A stretch of 45,000 nucleotides of DNA from Symbiodinium natans (GCA_905221605.1 CAJNDS010002113.1:1070524-1115523); one strand, 5' to 3'; positions 1 through 10,213 are shown, counted from the first letter of the stretch. A program made the numbers and translations. Notes: generated by a model not told the origin, from the sequence alone.

Positions 1-216
1 GGCTTGAGGATGTTCAAGGTTGATGTGTGGCTCAGGTTTAAGTGTGGATGGTCCCCCAGAGTAGCTGTCCATTTTGTGTCTACCTGAAGCTTCAAGGGTA
101 GTTAGAAGCAGTAGGCTTCTATAAGAAGAACTTGTAACTATAGTACCCCTAAACACGAAACGTAAACTGTACACATGTTCCCGGTTATAAGTACCCATGA
201 GCCCCTGCACCGGCAG

Positions 217-291
217 CACGGACGTAGCAGGCGCTGGACCTGCGAGGCATCGGTTCAAGAGCCTGCCCCTGAGATCTTCATCGAGCTCTGA
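217..291 (+). CDS. Candidate terminal exon, unknown protein
   Basis: A GC-rich island follows an AG (215-216) and reads 24 codons to TGA at 289-291, ending ...APEIFIEL. The TTTAGGG block begins 5 bases later. A second frame is also open, so the frame is uncertain. No upstream partner exon lies inside the window. Not recognised as any family. Confidence 0.33.
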   Translation, partial: HGRSRRWTCEASVQEPAPEIFIEL

Positions 292-312
292 ACCTTTAGG
301 GTTTAGGGTTTT

Positions 313-420
313 GGTAGCCCAGTGGCGCCCTTACTTTTGTTTTTTGGTTATGGGTCCCCTTATGAAGTAACCAAACCCAAAAGGGTGCCCTATGGTAATA
401 ATCATGGTTAGTGGGCTACC
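313..420. mobile_element. Foldback element, family A (diverged copy)
   Basis: The ends GGTAGCCCAGT and GTGGGCTACC are inverted repeats. The interior keeps the family A core: GGGTCCCCTTAT, then CCAAAAGGGTGCCC-like sequence. At 108 bp with no coding capacity it resembles a MITE. It sits directly against a TTTAGGG block. Confidence 0.5.
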
Positions 421-1638
421 AAGGTATCATGCCCTCTCTTGAATGGTGTGTTCATACGTTGCTTTTATACTTTTGCCGCCTCGTGTGAGTAACCTTGTAA
501 AGCTTGATGGCAGCCCTCGACCTTGCCCCGCAGAAGCAGCCGTGGGTTTAGGGTTTAGGGCGTAGGGTTTAGGGTTTGAGTCCCAGGTGCAGGGAGTTCA
601 GGTTTACAGGGACGCAATGTTTCAGGGTTCAGGGTTACTTTAAAGAGAGACTCCAGTGTCCCTGAACTAGGGGAAGCTGCCACAAGTCAACGACTGATCC
701 GTTTAAAATCCCCAAACGCCCTGGAACTAACTGACCGTCTGGGGACGGCAGCCGTGGTAGTTTATAGTATTTTCTGGTCTACTATAGCATATGAAAAATT
801 AACACGTACTGATATATCATGGCTACTTAGTATAGTTGTAAGGTTTGAGATTATAAAAAATCTTCTCAACTAACACGGGCTGTTTTTTTGGGGGGTTTCC
901 TAATGATGGGCCTGTCTGTCGAAGACTGGCTGCCCAATCCGACGAGGCCCTGCGCTCCTACCCGCAAAGTGGCTATGGTGCCGGCTGCCCAGCATGTCAG
1001 ATTTTTTTCGGCACAGATTCCTTTTTTTCTCTGAGATTACGTAAACCATCCCCCTTTCCCATAGGCAAATGGCTTCAGCTACTTCTAGGGATACCCTACC
1101 GGTGAGGTGTTGTCTTGGGGGGAGGGGATGGCTTTGGGGGCGCGCTTCCCCAATCGGAGGCTTTGTGGGCAGGGTTTTCGGTTATTTGAGGCTTCCCAGT
1201 ATCGACCCTAGCCTCCTCTTTGCTTACGAACCCCCAAAAAGACAAGATGTACTTATAATCGCAATAGAGGGATTATCTTCGTCTTAAGCAATAGTAGTAG
1301 CCCAGCTCCTGCTGACGTTAGGTCAGATCCCAGACACAGATGAGCTGCGTTGACAAGCGTCATGTGGGATGTGGTTCCATACTAGGCCCTTCCAGGTATC
1401 TTGCAAGGGTGCCCTTACAAGTACCTTCTGCAATCAACTGATAGACACCGTTTTACCATCAAACAGGACCTGAACCCTAAACCCCACAGCCAACTTCCTC
1501 ACTGAAAGAAGGCAGGCCGGAGAAGGACCCCATCTTACACCCTAAACCCTAAACCCTTACAACCCTAAACCCTGAACCCTGAACCCTAGCCGCGAGGTCG
1601 TTTGTGGCCTGGGGCCTACGCTCGCACACTTTCCGCAG
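421..1638. other. Repeat-rich stretch, one possible exon
   Basis: Holds a G-strand block near 546-590, a C-strand block at 1471-1587, AT-rich sequence at 760-890, and an island at about 926-1008. That island is open in more than one frame and ends at a CAG followed by T-rich sequence, with no clear donor. The 72-codon open frame at 1069-1287 has no coding-like composition. I see no firm gene here. Confidence 0.4.
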
Positions 1639-1861
1639 CTTGCGCCGGGTGGTGTCACCGTGGCCGTGCTTGTGGGGACCTCGCGAACCTGTGGTTCCGG
1701 GTTTAGGGTTTAGGGTTTAGGGTTTGGGGTTTGGGGTTTGGGTTTAGGGTTTAGGACTGTAGGGTTTCGGACAGTAGGGTTTAATCCTAAGGACTGTAGT
1801 GCGTTTCTTGTGGCTCCGGGCTCGTCACTTGTATGGCAGAGGGGTCACGAGCACGCTTTGA
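1639..1861 (+). CDS. Two-exon C-terminal gene fragment, unknown protein
   Basis: Exon 1639-1690 follows TTCCGCAG and reads LAPGGVTVAVLVGTSRT, ending in phase 1 at a GT (1691). Exon 1800-1861 follows CTGTAG, takes the split codon, and reads RFLWLRARHLYGRGVTSTL to TGA. The 109-base intron between them is TTTAGGG-type repeat. The phases agree and both exons have GC-rich third positions. Start exon and family are unknown. Two short open islands matching in phase could be chance. Confidence 0.45.
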
Positions 1862-2183
1862 GGATCCAGGTCACATGGTTAGGGTTTCTCGACTCAGGGC
1901 TCAGAATTCCCTAAGCCCTGAAACCCTAAACCGGACCCTAAACCCTAAACCCTAGGGTTTAGGGTTTAGGTTTGGGGTTTGGGGTTTGGGGTCTGGGTTT
2001 AGGGTTTGTAGGGTTTAGGGTCCAGAACTTAGAGGGGTCTGGGTAGTAGTTAGGATTGAGGATTCAGGTCAATGATTTCGGGATGCGCTGTGGTAGTTCT
2101 CTATCTGAGGGTCCTTTCTTGCTTATATCAAGGCCCCCCCCCCCTCCCTCTCCAAATAAGGACACTAGTGTAGATCTAAGGTT

Positions 2184-2272
2184 TGAACCATGGGCCCTTG
2201 GTACGGTCCCTTGCCCTTACTTGATCTATGAAGTGTATATGAGGGTTCTGTACTAAGGAACCCAAATAAGGG
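2184..2272. mobile_element. Foldback element, family F
   Basis: Carries the family F words seen at 11.5, 18.3, 18.6, 23.6 and 37.9 kb: ATGGGCCCTTGGTACGGTCC near one end, a TATATGAGGG core, then AAGGAACCCAAATAAGGGCCC. No coding capacity. The 66-codon open frame over it is a by-product. Confidence 0.5.
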
Positions 2273-2515
2273 CCCACACTTCGGATCCCCTCGTAGAGAA
2301 CTACTCTTCTTAAACAAGCTCAGCAAATTACACGGTTGAAAACTGACACAATCAAATCAAGCATCTCAAAAAGCTATGTAAACAGTGTAAGACCTAAGCC
2401 TTAAACCTTAAACCCTAGACCATACACCCAACGCCCTAAACCCTGACTCCTAATCCCTCAACCCTGAACCCTAAACCCTACACCCTATACCCTAACCCCC
2501 AACCATTCGTATAAG

Positions 2516-2866
2516 GAGCTAGTGACCACCTCCTCAAGCTTTTGGATATGTTTTTTGGCGTGCGGATGGGGTCTGTGGGGATCATACTGGACTGGTCTCG
2601 TAAACTCTGAACCCTAAACCCTAAACCCTAAACCCTAAACCCAAAACCCTAAACCCTAAACCCTAAACCCTAAACCCTAAACCCTAAATCCCAATTCCGA
2701 GCATAACCATGTTGTTGTCCCCCTATCTTCGTAAGCCCATACACCCCAAACACTTAAACCCTAAACCCTAAACCCGGCTCAGGTGAACGATGTGCTCCAC
2801 GGCCGGCAGGCCGCTGCAGAGCTCATGCGCGAGGCGCTGAAGGACTACCGTGTGGCCAGCGCCTGA
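2516..2866 (+). CDS. Two-exon C-terminal gene fragment, hydrophobic segment then soluble tail
   Basis: Exon 2516-2599 (28 codons, phase 0 in and out) reads ELVTTSSSFWICFLACGWGL..., a plausible membrane segment, and stops at GT 2600. Exon 2783-2866 follows CGGCTCAG and reads VNDVLHGRQAAAELMREALK followed by DYRVASA and TGA. Nearly every third base of the second exon is G or C. The intron holds CCCTAAA arrays, and TTTAGGG begins right after the stop. The family is not recognised. The last exon is one of the stronger coding islands in the window. Six of its final codons recur synonymously at 2996. Confidence 0.52.
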
Positions 2867-2995
2867 GGGGTTTAGGGTTTGGTGTTTAGGGTTTGGGGTT
2901 TGGGGTTTCGGGTTTAGGGTTTAAGGTTTGGGGTTTAGGGTTTAGGGTAGAGGGTTTGGGAATTCAGGGTTTAGGGTTTGGGTTTTAGGTTTAGG

Positions 2996-3016
2996 TATCG
3001 GGTGGCGAGTGCCTGA
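2996..3016 (+). pseudogene. Second copy of a C-terminal YRVASA-stop motif
   Basis: TAT CGG GTG GCG AGT GCC TGA encodes YRVASA-stop, as does TAC CGT GTG GCC AGC GCC TGA at 2846-2866. Four of six sense codons differ and all four changes are synonymous. It follows TTTAG, so it could be an alternative or decayed terminal exon. With only six codons, coincidence is not excluded. Confidence 0.35.
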
Positions 3017-4119
3017 GTGGGAGGCTTTAGGGCTTCAAGGCGGTTGGGAGGTGTTTCGACAGCCAGAGTACGCATGTTGGGTTTAGGAGGGTTTATAAGG
3101 TTCAGGGTTAGGGTTTAGGGCTACCACTGACAGTGAAACTGCAATATCACGGAGAAGGAGAAGTAATCAGAGCAAGGGAGCAATAAGAACATTAGATGCT
3201 GCTGGCTGATGATGGTAATATTCAACGGCAGCCAGTATGCCCTTTACTTGGTACACTTTGGCTAGGATGCCCAGTCGTACCCTTATTCTATTTTTGCAGG
3301 TCCAGGTTCCCATGCACACCCCTTTGGAAAAAAAGGCACCCTTTTTATTTTTAGGTTGGCAGCCTAGTAGGGCCTTAGAGACAGTAGCCCCAAGAGGGTT
3401 TAGGGCTTTGGGCTTAGGGTTTCGTGTTTCGGGTGTTTTGGCCTTCAGCGTTTAGGGTCTAAACCCCAAACCCTATAAACCCTATCAAGCCCTATAATCC
3501 TCACAAACCCAAATCCCTTGTAGTTAGGTTTCGCGCCGCCCTCCGAAGTAGGATGGTGTCATGGTGTGCTGTTCAGGTTCAGGGACTGTACATGCCTGGA
3601 GCTCTTCTATTTCGTAAAAAAGCCCTAATTAAACCCTATATTAACCCTATATGAACCATATAATGTTGCACCTGCTTTAGTATCGGCCCCCTCTTTAAAG
3701 ACAAATTGGCTGAATTATTCAGGACACCCTGTTTGGGAGTCCCTCTTTAAAGACAAATCGTCCGGGCGCCGTAAGAAAATTCCACGTGCCGCGCCTTTTA
3801 AAAAGATAGCCGGGCATCGCTGCCCCTTTTGAACTTATCTAAGCTCCTCCTTATTAAAATCATATGAACCCCCGGGGCCGTGTAATCAGGATCCCATCCG
3901 CGCCTCGACTGTCCAGGGGGGGGGGGGGGCCCCACACTAAAGGAGGTGCCACATTAATTATTGCATTAACACCCTATATTCACGCTATACTGCCCGTTAT
4001 CAACCCTAAAACCCCTCTAAAGCCGTTGCACCTCTAAACCTCTTTTAAACCCCAAACCCTAAACCCTAAACCCTAAACCCTAAACCCCAAACCCCAAACC
4101 CCAAACCCCTGCCGCCTAG
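3017..4119. other. No firm gene; degenerate repeats and AT-richer sequence
   Basis: Contains G-strand then C-strand heptamers at 3390-3510, a diverged family A-like foldback around 3236-3375 (GATGCCCAGTCGTACCC ... GTTGGCAGCCTAGTAGG), an AT-rich part at 3600-3900, a G/C homopolymer at 3917-3932, and a CCCTAAA block at 4045-4110. Short open frames here lack coding composition. Confidence 0.5.
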
Positions 4120-4371
4120 CCACAAGACGCCCTTCTGCCTGCAAAAAAGGCACCCGCATGGCCAGACCTTACCCTCAGTGTGCGGGGGCTCGGAAGAAAG
4201 GGTTTAGGGTTTAGGGTTTAGGGTTTAGGGTTTAGGGTTTAGGGTTTAGGGTTTAGGGTTTAGGGTTTAGGGTTTAGGGTTTAGGGTTCAGGGTTTAGGG
4301 TTTGGGGTTTAGGGTTTAGGGTGTTGGACCATGAGCCCTCCCAGAACCCGAAGGCTCCGAGGACGTTCTAA
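4120..4371 (+). CDS. Two-exon C-terminal gene fragment, unknown protein
   Basis: Exon 4120-4201 follows GCCTAG and reads HKTPFCLQKRHPHGQTLPSV then CGGSEER, closing a codon exactly at GT 4202. The intron (4202-4335) is one of the longest uninterrupted TTTAGGG arrays. Exon 4336-4371 follows CATGAG and reads PSQNPKAPRTF to TAA in matching phase. Family unknown. The first exon is the better supported of the two. Confidence 0.42.
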
Positions 4372-4610
4372 AAGGTGGGGTTTAGGGTTTAGGATTTAGG
4401 GTTTAGGCGGTTTAGGGTTTAGGGTTTAGGGTTTGTAAGGTTTAGGGTTTAGGGTTTAGGGTGAGTTGAAGGGGGAAGATTAGAACAGCCTTAGGCTTAG
4501 GGTTTCAGTTCTCCCAACATCGGGGCTTTTTGGGGTTTCGACTAGGGTCTGTTCCTCAAGAGTCGGGCAGACTTGCGCCGAATCCCAAGTCCAAAGGGAA
4601 ATACGGGGGT

Positions 4611-4712
4611 CAGAATAGTTACTAATAGAATTCCCTTCTAGGGTCCCTTTATCATTATACTCTTATAACCCCCCAAAACCCTATTGAAATGATTCAGGCC
4701 CCTAAGCCCTAA
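4611..4712. mobile_element. Short repeat, family E
   Basis: Shares GGTC(A/G)GAATA(G/A)TTACTMATAG...TTCCCTTCTAG...TCATTATACTCTTATAACCCCC and a closing GATTCAGGCCCC with sequences at 34832 and 42150, and a partial copy at 26649. About 100 bp, non-coding. Its ends are only weakly inverted. Confidence 0.5.
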
Positions 4713-4878
4713 ACCCTGAACCCTAAACCCTAAACCCTAAGCCCTAAACCCTGAACCCTAAACCCTAAACCCTAAGCCCTAAACCCTAAACCCTAAACCC
4801 TAAACCCTAGACCCTATTCTAATTATTCATGCACCTATTTTTTGGCGATTAAGCACCCGAGATCGCCCCTTCTCTCAG

Positions 4879-5658
4879 CCCTTGGTTCCTCACGCTCCAC
4901 CAACGGGTTTAGGGTTTAGGGTTTAGGGTTTAGGGTTTAGGGTTTAGGGTTGAGGGTTTTCAACCTGCCCACCGAAACAGGGGCTTGGGGGGTTTGGGGG
5001 ATTAGGGTTGAGGGTTTATAGGGTTTATAGGGTTTATAGGGTTTATAGGGTTTATAGGGTTTATAGGGTTTAGAGGGTTTAGAGGGTTTACAGGGTTTAT
5101 AGGGTTTAGAGGGTTTAGAGGGTTTATAGGGTTGAGGGCTTAGGGTCCGAAACTCTAAACCCTAAGCAGCCCGAAGCCCACAGGCCCGAAGCCCAAAGCC
5201 CGAAGCCCGGAACCCGCCGTAAAGTGAAGTGCGGGGTGTTCCGTGAGTTCTCAGAGCCTTGTAGAGGGTCTAGGGTTTGGGGTGTAGGGGCTTGCTGTTA
5301 AGGGTTTGGGGTTTCCATATCGGAGGTATGTAAAATAGTAAAATATCATGGGTGTACTTTTCGGTTCCTAAACAGCAACCCAATCCAGAGCGTAGATAGA
5401 GTCTGCAAGGCTTTGTGGGGCGCAATAAAGTACGGCTGCCTAAATCCTAAACCCAAACCCGAAACCCCAAACCCTAAACCCTAAACCCGAAACCCTAAAC
5501 CCTAAACTTAACCCTAAACCCTAAACCTTAAACCCTAAACCCTAAACCCTAAACCAACCCTAAACCCTAGAGGAACGCAGCTGCTTGAGCCAAGCACCAG
5601 ACATGATGCAAAATAGGAATTCAAGCCCATACACCAGAACTCAAACGCAAACTCCAGG
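4879..5658 (+). CDS. Three candidate exons, gene uncertain
   Basis: Islands 4879-4906 (after CTCTCAG, donor GT 4907), 5230-5267 (after GAAG, reads CGVFREFSEPCR) and 5581-5658 (after ACGCAG, reads CLSQAPDMMQNRNSSPYTRT...) each sit between a CCCTAAA-type block upstream and a TTTAGGG-type block downstream. A phase-consistent chain can be drawn through them, but each is open in two frames, so this is weak evidence. Confidence 0.27.
4997..5135. repeat. Minisatellite, 9-bp variants of the heptamer (TTTATAGGG / TTTAGAGGG)
   Basis: Fifteen or so units of GGGTTTATA or GGGTTTAGA in a row. The same 9-bp form returns at 40905-41045. It looks like a slippage product of the TTTAGGG unit. Confidence 0.9.
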
Positions 5659-5970
5659 GTTTAGGGTTTAGGGTTTAGGGGTCAGGGGTTAGGGCTTAGG
5701 GTCTTCTAACCCTCCACCAAGGCACTCCTTTCCCCAAAGTTGTCATGCACCTATATGGGAGTTGATCAGAATACCAGTTCCCAAAGTTACCCTCTATCTT
5801 TCCCGTATAAACCACCAGGAACCCCAAGTAATTGGCTGGAGGGACCTTTTTGGATAAACCCAAATGTGCTTTATACGTACTTGAACTCTGAAGTTGTAGT
5901 AACTACTTTCGGGGCCGAAGTTTCCCCTATCAAAGTGCAGCTGGATTCTTTGCGGAGCCTTGTCACGAAG

Positions 5971-7063
5971 TATGATTACGGCCGCTGCAATTGGCAAGAT
6001 CGTCGGTTACATTGCGCCTATATCCCCCTTGGGAATTATTCTTGTTTTTATAAAACCAAATAGGATATTGAACATATTTTTACATAAAACCCAAGAGGAT
6101 ATTAAAACCATTTGTTTATTAAGGTTCTAAGGGGAGTAGAGGCGCTGTCCCTGTGCGGAGCTCCCAGTGGCTTCATTGCCCTCTTCGCGGGCGCCGTTTC
6201 CTCGGGCTTCTTGGGGCAGCTCGCGGGATATGCTTCAGGTGGCGGAGCACCTTACTTAGACAAGAGTTGAACTTTTAAGCTTTTTGGGTTTCCTTCCTTA
6301 TTCTGTAGGAATCATAAAGTCGAACCCTAGGGTTTAGGGTTTAGGGTTTAGGGTTTAGGGTTTAGGGTTTAGGGTTTAGGGTTTAGGTTATTGGAGTAGC
6401 AAGGCACAAGCTCTGAGCATGCTCACGATGGTGACGGTGCCGTGCGGTCTTGCGACCACCAGCGCCATCGCCCTCGTGGTTGCGCTGACGCCCTACACTC
6501 TCGATGAGAAGCTGATCCTGGGTCCTTTCTTTACCTACAGTTTTTTTTTTTTTTTTTCTCATTTTTTATGGGTTATACCTACGAGTTAAGGGGTCGTTGC
6601 TACTAAACTGTACTTAGAGGTGCATGATACTTACTAGCCAATTTACAACTGTACTTCTAACCCACTTATAAGCCCCTTAAGTGCCCTAATATGCATATAA
6701 GTACCCCTAAACCCTAAACCCTAAACCCTCAACCCTAAACCCTAAACCCTAAACCGTAAACCCGAATATAAGTACAGTTAGAAGTACAGTTAGAATTGGT
6801 TAAAAAGTACCATGAACCTCCAAGTCGGTAAATAGAGTCCCTAAACCCTAAACCCTAAACCCAAAACCCTAAACCCTAAACCCTAAACCCTAAACCCTAA
6901 ACCCTAAACCCTAAACCCTAAACCCTAAACCCTAAACCCTTCGTCTCCCAGGATGTTCATGCTCTTTCTCAACGCTGGCCTCTTCGCCCTCTTCTTCGCC
7001 TATGCCTTCGTGAGCGCATGGCCCGGGTTCTACGGCCGTGGCGCGCAGGAAACTCTGGCATAG
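5971..7063 (+). CDS. Multi-exon integral membrane protein, C-terminal part
   Basis: Exons: 5971-6013 (MITAAAIGKIVGYI after a leading T), 6142-6238 (ALSLCGAPSGFIALFAGAVS...), 6411-6540 (ALSMLTMVTVPCGLATTSAI... to LILGPFFTY), and 6952-7063 (MFMLFLNAGLFALFFAYAFV... to TAG). Phases agree throughout. At least three hydrophobic helices are visible. The first intron is an introner-like element with a GC donor; the second has a GT donor (6239) and carries TTTAGGG. The third junction is odd: the frame continues best to 6540 (TACAG), where a 17-T run starts, leaving no GT donor. A GT at 6522 would break the frame. The last intron holds a foldback element and long CCCTAAA arrays. Family unknown. The start lies upstream or at 5972. 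Confidence 0.58.
6014..6141 (+). mobile_element. Introner-like element, copy 1 (GC-AG intron)
   Basis: Begins GCGCCTATATCCCCCTTGGG and ends near TCTAAGGGGAGTAGAG, 128 bases. The same start (GTGCCTCTATCCCCCTTGGG), the internal ACCCAAGAGGAT, and the CTAAGGGGAGTA close are found in the first intron of the beta-lactamase gene 34 kb away. The homology coincides with the intron ends on both sides, as expected for an introner. Confidence 0.72.
6611..6825. mobile_element. Foldback element, family B, with a CCCTAAA array in its middle
   Basis: Ends TACTTAGAGGTGCATGATAC and GTACCATGAACCTCCAAGT are inverted repeats shared with the copies at 26473 and 32233. The centre (about 6698-6765) is a CCCTAAA array absent from those two copies. 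It lies in the last intron of the membrane-protein gene. Confidence 0.7.
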
Positions 7064-7197
7064 TGGGGCAGCATTTTACATGTTGAAGGGTACTTAAAGT
7101 CAAGAAGGAATGTAAATTTGTAAACCCTAAACCCTGAACCCGAAACCCTAAACCCTAAACCCTAAACCCTAAACCCTAAACCCTAAATCTGAACTAG

Positions 7198-7257
7198 GCA
7201 CGGCTGACGGGAGACGATGAGGATCGTGAGGACCCGGAGTCGGCTGGAAGGCAATGA
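7198..7257 (+). CDS. Candidate terminal exon, acidic tail
   Basis: After GAACTAG, 19 codons read ARLTGDDEDREDPESAGRQ to TGA at 7255; the other two frames stop early. CCCTAAA lies directly upstream and TTTAGGG downstream. It follows the stop of the preceding gene by only 135 bases, so its own upstream exons are missing. A chance open frame is possible. Confidence 0.33.
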   Translation, partial: ARLTGDDEDREDPESAGRQ

Positions 7258-7690
7258 CCCTAAAGGATTCCAGGTACTCTGTAGGTTTGGGGTTTAGGGT
7301 TTAGGGTTTAGGGTTTAGGCTTTAGGCTTTAGGCTTTAGGGCTTACCCTAGGGCTCCAAGTATATCAATAGCACCTACATTGGGGTTTAACATCTGTAAG
7401 TAATGCCTACTTTGGGCTATTTGGAGCCTTAGGGATAGGGAGTTCGAATTAGGGGCTAGGGTACTGCTGTCCACAGTTGAAACTATATTTGAGTTTAGGG
7501 TGTGGATTTTGGGTTTAGGGTTTAGGGTTTAGGGTTTAGGATCTACATGGGTACATGGATCGTTTGGGCGAGCGTTGCGACTTTGCAGCGTCCTGACCTG
7601 TAACTTGAATTCAGGATGGGCTTTTAAGCCGTACATAGTGGCCATAGTCTTATATGGCCCGTCCTGGCAAGCTCCAGAAAATCCTCGCAG

Positions 7691-7862
7691 CTCGTTATGC
7701 TGTTGGGCCTGCTTGCAGTGGCACTGAAAAGAAGAGATTCCTTGACTTGGGCCGAGAGGGCTTTGAGGGATCCAGGGTCACAAGAGGGTTTAGGGTCTAG
7801 GTCTTGAAGGGCTGCTGAGGGCTGCGTCGCCCACATGGCTCCAGATGTTTGAAGCCAGTCGG

Positions 7863-7899
<37 letters not shown>

Positions 7900-8456
7900 G
7901 GTTGATTTGGACACAGTCACCTTTTCAAGCTTATGAATGCCATTATTGCTTTACTGGCTAGCCCTAAACACTAAACCCAAAACCGGTCATAGGGGTTTTG
8001 GTGGACCTCCGGTCTGGAATGCTCCGGGTCTATGCGTGAGCCCGAAACCCGGAAAAATCAGTTCTGCACTTGGATGCCCAGTGGTGAATGTCAGGGTTTA
8101 GGGTTTGGGGTTTAGGGTTTAGGGTGTAGGGTTTAGGGTTTAGGATTTAGGGTTAGTTTTTAGGGCATCACTTTGTCGGGCACCGTTTAGCGTGGGTCGC
8201 GTTGGAACCTACCTGGTTCTGCTGTGTTAGGCATCCCGGGTATGGTCCCCAGACCTTGCCCTGGCATCAGACAATTCCGCTTCGTCTGAGGCCATGATTT
8301 CGGCCATGATTGTACCTTAAACCCCCTCTGAGCCCGAAAGGCCCTAAATCCAAGCCCTTGCAGCCGAAACCCTAAACGCTAAACCCTAAACCCTAGAGGA
8401 AGTTGCCCAGGTCCTTGCAGATGCTGGACAGATGGTTCGTGCCTCAACATTCATGG
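7691..8456 (+). CDS. Two candidate exons, membrane anchor followed by soluble segment
   Basis: Exon 7691-7787 follows CCTCGCAG and reads LVMLLGLLAVALKRRDSLTW..., a hydrophobic stretch followed by basic residues. Its donor is the GT of the following TTTAGGG block. Exon 8397-8456 follows CCCTAG, takes the split codon and reads EVAQVLADAGQMVRASTFM. The last bases of the second exon are also the outer end of the foldback element at 8449-8608, so the element may have inserted at or created this boundary. No stop exon was identified. A (TTTC)n microsatellite at 7860-7896 lies in the intron. Confidence 0.43.
7860..7896. repeat. (TTTC)n microsatellite
   Basis: About nine TTTC units. It produces the Lys/Glu-rich spurious minus-strand open frame across 7624-7920. 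Confidence 0.95.
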
Positions 8457-8608
8457 GTTCCCCTACTACCTCCTCTATACTCCCTCCCCTAGGTTCCCCC
8501 CTTAAGTAATTGTAATTAGGCTTTATTATCTCTAAATAACCTTAAATGATGGGGGGAACCTAGGGGGGGGTAGTAAAGAGGAGGGGGTAGTAGGGGCGCC
8601 CATGAAAC
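8449..8608. mobile_element. Long-arm foldback element
   Basis: Two arms of about 50 bp are nearly perfect inverted repeats. The outer ends are TTCATGGG(TT)CCCCTACTAC and its reverse complement at 8585-8608, and the inner ends are CCTAGGTTCCCCCC / GGGGGGAACCTAGG. The AT-rich loop is about 48 bp. No coding capacity. No second copy seen in the window. Confidence 0.75.
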
Positions 8609-8769
8609 ATGCTGCTTTATCTGGAGGGCAATTCCGGGTTCGGTCAAACCCCGAAACCGAATCCACTTTCCCCCCTCCCCCCTTCCCGCAAGGAGTTCGG
8701 GTTTCGGGTTTCGGGTTTCGGGTTTAGGGTTTAGAGTTTAGGGTTTAGGGTTTAGGGTTTTGGGTTCAG

Positions 8770-8878
8770 GGCACGGCCTACGAGGCGCAGTCTCCAGATG
8801 CTGCACCTCTGATGGACTCCGTCGGGGGGATGGAGGACCAGACCCCACTGTCGGCAGGGTCGTGTCCTATTTTTGAGG
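8770..8878 (+). CDS. Candidate internal exon, unknown protein
   Basis: After GGGTTCAG, 36 codons read GTAYEAQSPDAAPLMDSVGG... to PIFE, with a donor GT at 8879. The frame has GC-rich third positions and is polar, with no low-complexity content. Its entry phase (0) does not fit the previous island (8397-8456), so either an exon is missing or the two belong to different genes. Unusually, TTTAGGG lies upstream and CCCTAAA downstream. Confidence 0.47.
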
Positions 8879-9393
8879 GTAGGAACCCCCTGGATACAAA
8901 CCATAGGGGGCTAAACCCTAAACCCTAAACCCTAAACCCTAAAACCCTTCAACTCCTGGCTTGCTGAAGGGCCTCGACTCATCACGAGATCCTCGCGCTT
9001 CGGAAGTTCCCAAGCTCCAATGTCCAAGCCAATAACGCTAAACCCTAAACCCAGAATTACCTAAATACCCTTTGTACCCGAAATAGCCCTAAATACCCCA
9101 AGGACCCCCAAATATCCTAAATACCCTAATTTCAACTGCCGAAGCCCTTAAACCCTGAACCCAAAAAACCCAAAGGCCTTGAACCCTAAAATCAAGGGAC
9201 TCGACGAGCTAGGCCCTAAACCCTATACCCTGGCTTCCTAAGCCCACAACGCCTCCCCCGGCCCCCCTTCCCCTCTTCCCTAAACCCTAAACCCTAGACC
9301 CTAGACCCTAAACCCTAAACCCTAAACCCTAAACCCTAAACCCTAGATCCTAAACCCTAAAGCCCTTGTGGCTGTAGAGTGAAGCCCTGAAAG

Positions 9394-9881
9394 CCGGAGG
9401 GTCTCCGCGGGATGCTGAACCTTTACATGGAGGAGAAGCCTGAGGCCGGCCAGGTCGTCTTCTTTGAGGGTTTAGGGTTTAGGGTTTAGGGTTTAGAGTT
9501 TAGGGTTTAGGGCCTAGATCGCCGAGTCCCCCTTGATTATGGTTTATTAAGGGGTATAGTAAGGAGGGGCCCCTCGAAGGGACCCTTACTCTATATTCCA
9601 ATATAACCCCTGTATATACCTAATGTAGTCCCTACAAAACCCAAGTGGCCCCGAAGTCCCCCCAAAGAACCCCTAAGGTCCCTTATAAGGGTCCCTCCTT
9701 TGGTCGCTTGAGTTTAGGAGTTTAGGGTTCAGGGTTCAGGGTGTGGGTTTCCGAGTTGTAATTTGGCTTTAGGATGGTTTTGGGTTTGTTTGCAGGGTGG
9801 ACAGCCTTTACTGCCACGAACCGAAAGGTTAGCCGGGTAGCCTCTTTGCCCCACGAGAACTCAGCAGAGCTTCTGCGCTAA
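9394..9881 (+). CDS. Two-exon C-terminal gene fragment, unknown protein
   Basis: Exon 9394 (or 9400)-9469 reads EGLRGMLNLYMEEKPEAGQV then VFFE, ending in phase 1 at the GT of TTTAGGG. Exon 9796-9881 follows TTTGCAG, takes the split codon as Gly and reads WTAFTATNRKVSRVASLPHE then NSAELLR to TAA. The phase agrees and the joined protein looks natural. The first exon is clearly the best of its three frames. Sequence 9530-9720 in the intron holds AT-rich, family F-like repeat sequence. Upstream exons not identified; family unknown. Confidence 0.52.
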
Positions 9882-10213
9882 GGTTAAGGTTAAGGGTTTG
9901 GGGTTTTAGGCTTTAGGGTTGTTAGGTTTCAGTGTTGATTATGGCAATGAGGACTTGAGTGTGCAGGGTTTACCGTCGCTTAGGGTAACAGGGGATAGCA
10001 CTAGGGATGTCGTATATGCCTCAGGCTGCATAAGGAGGTCAGGGCACGAGTCTTGTCCGACTTGTTCCAGGGTCTTTCGGCATACATAAAACATGAAGCT
10101 GGAAACCCTAAACCCTAAACCCTAAACCCTAAACCCTAAACCCTAAACCCTAAACCCTAAACCCTAAACCCTAAACCCTAAACCCTACCGGCCCTAAACC
10201 CTGAACCCTACAG

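Noticed and set aside
1-60. Chromosome end / telomere
   Set aside because: Heptamer blocks are short, internal, degenerate and switch strand throughout; the window edges are not arrays.
7624-7920. Minus-strand frame with KKERKKERK
   Set aside because: Created by the (TTTC)n microsatellite; the plus-strand exon 7691-7787 is the better explanation.
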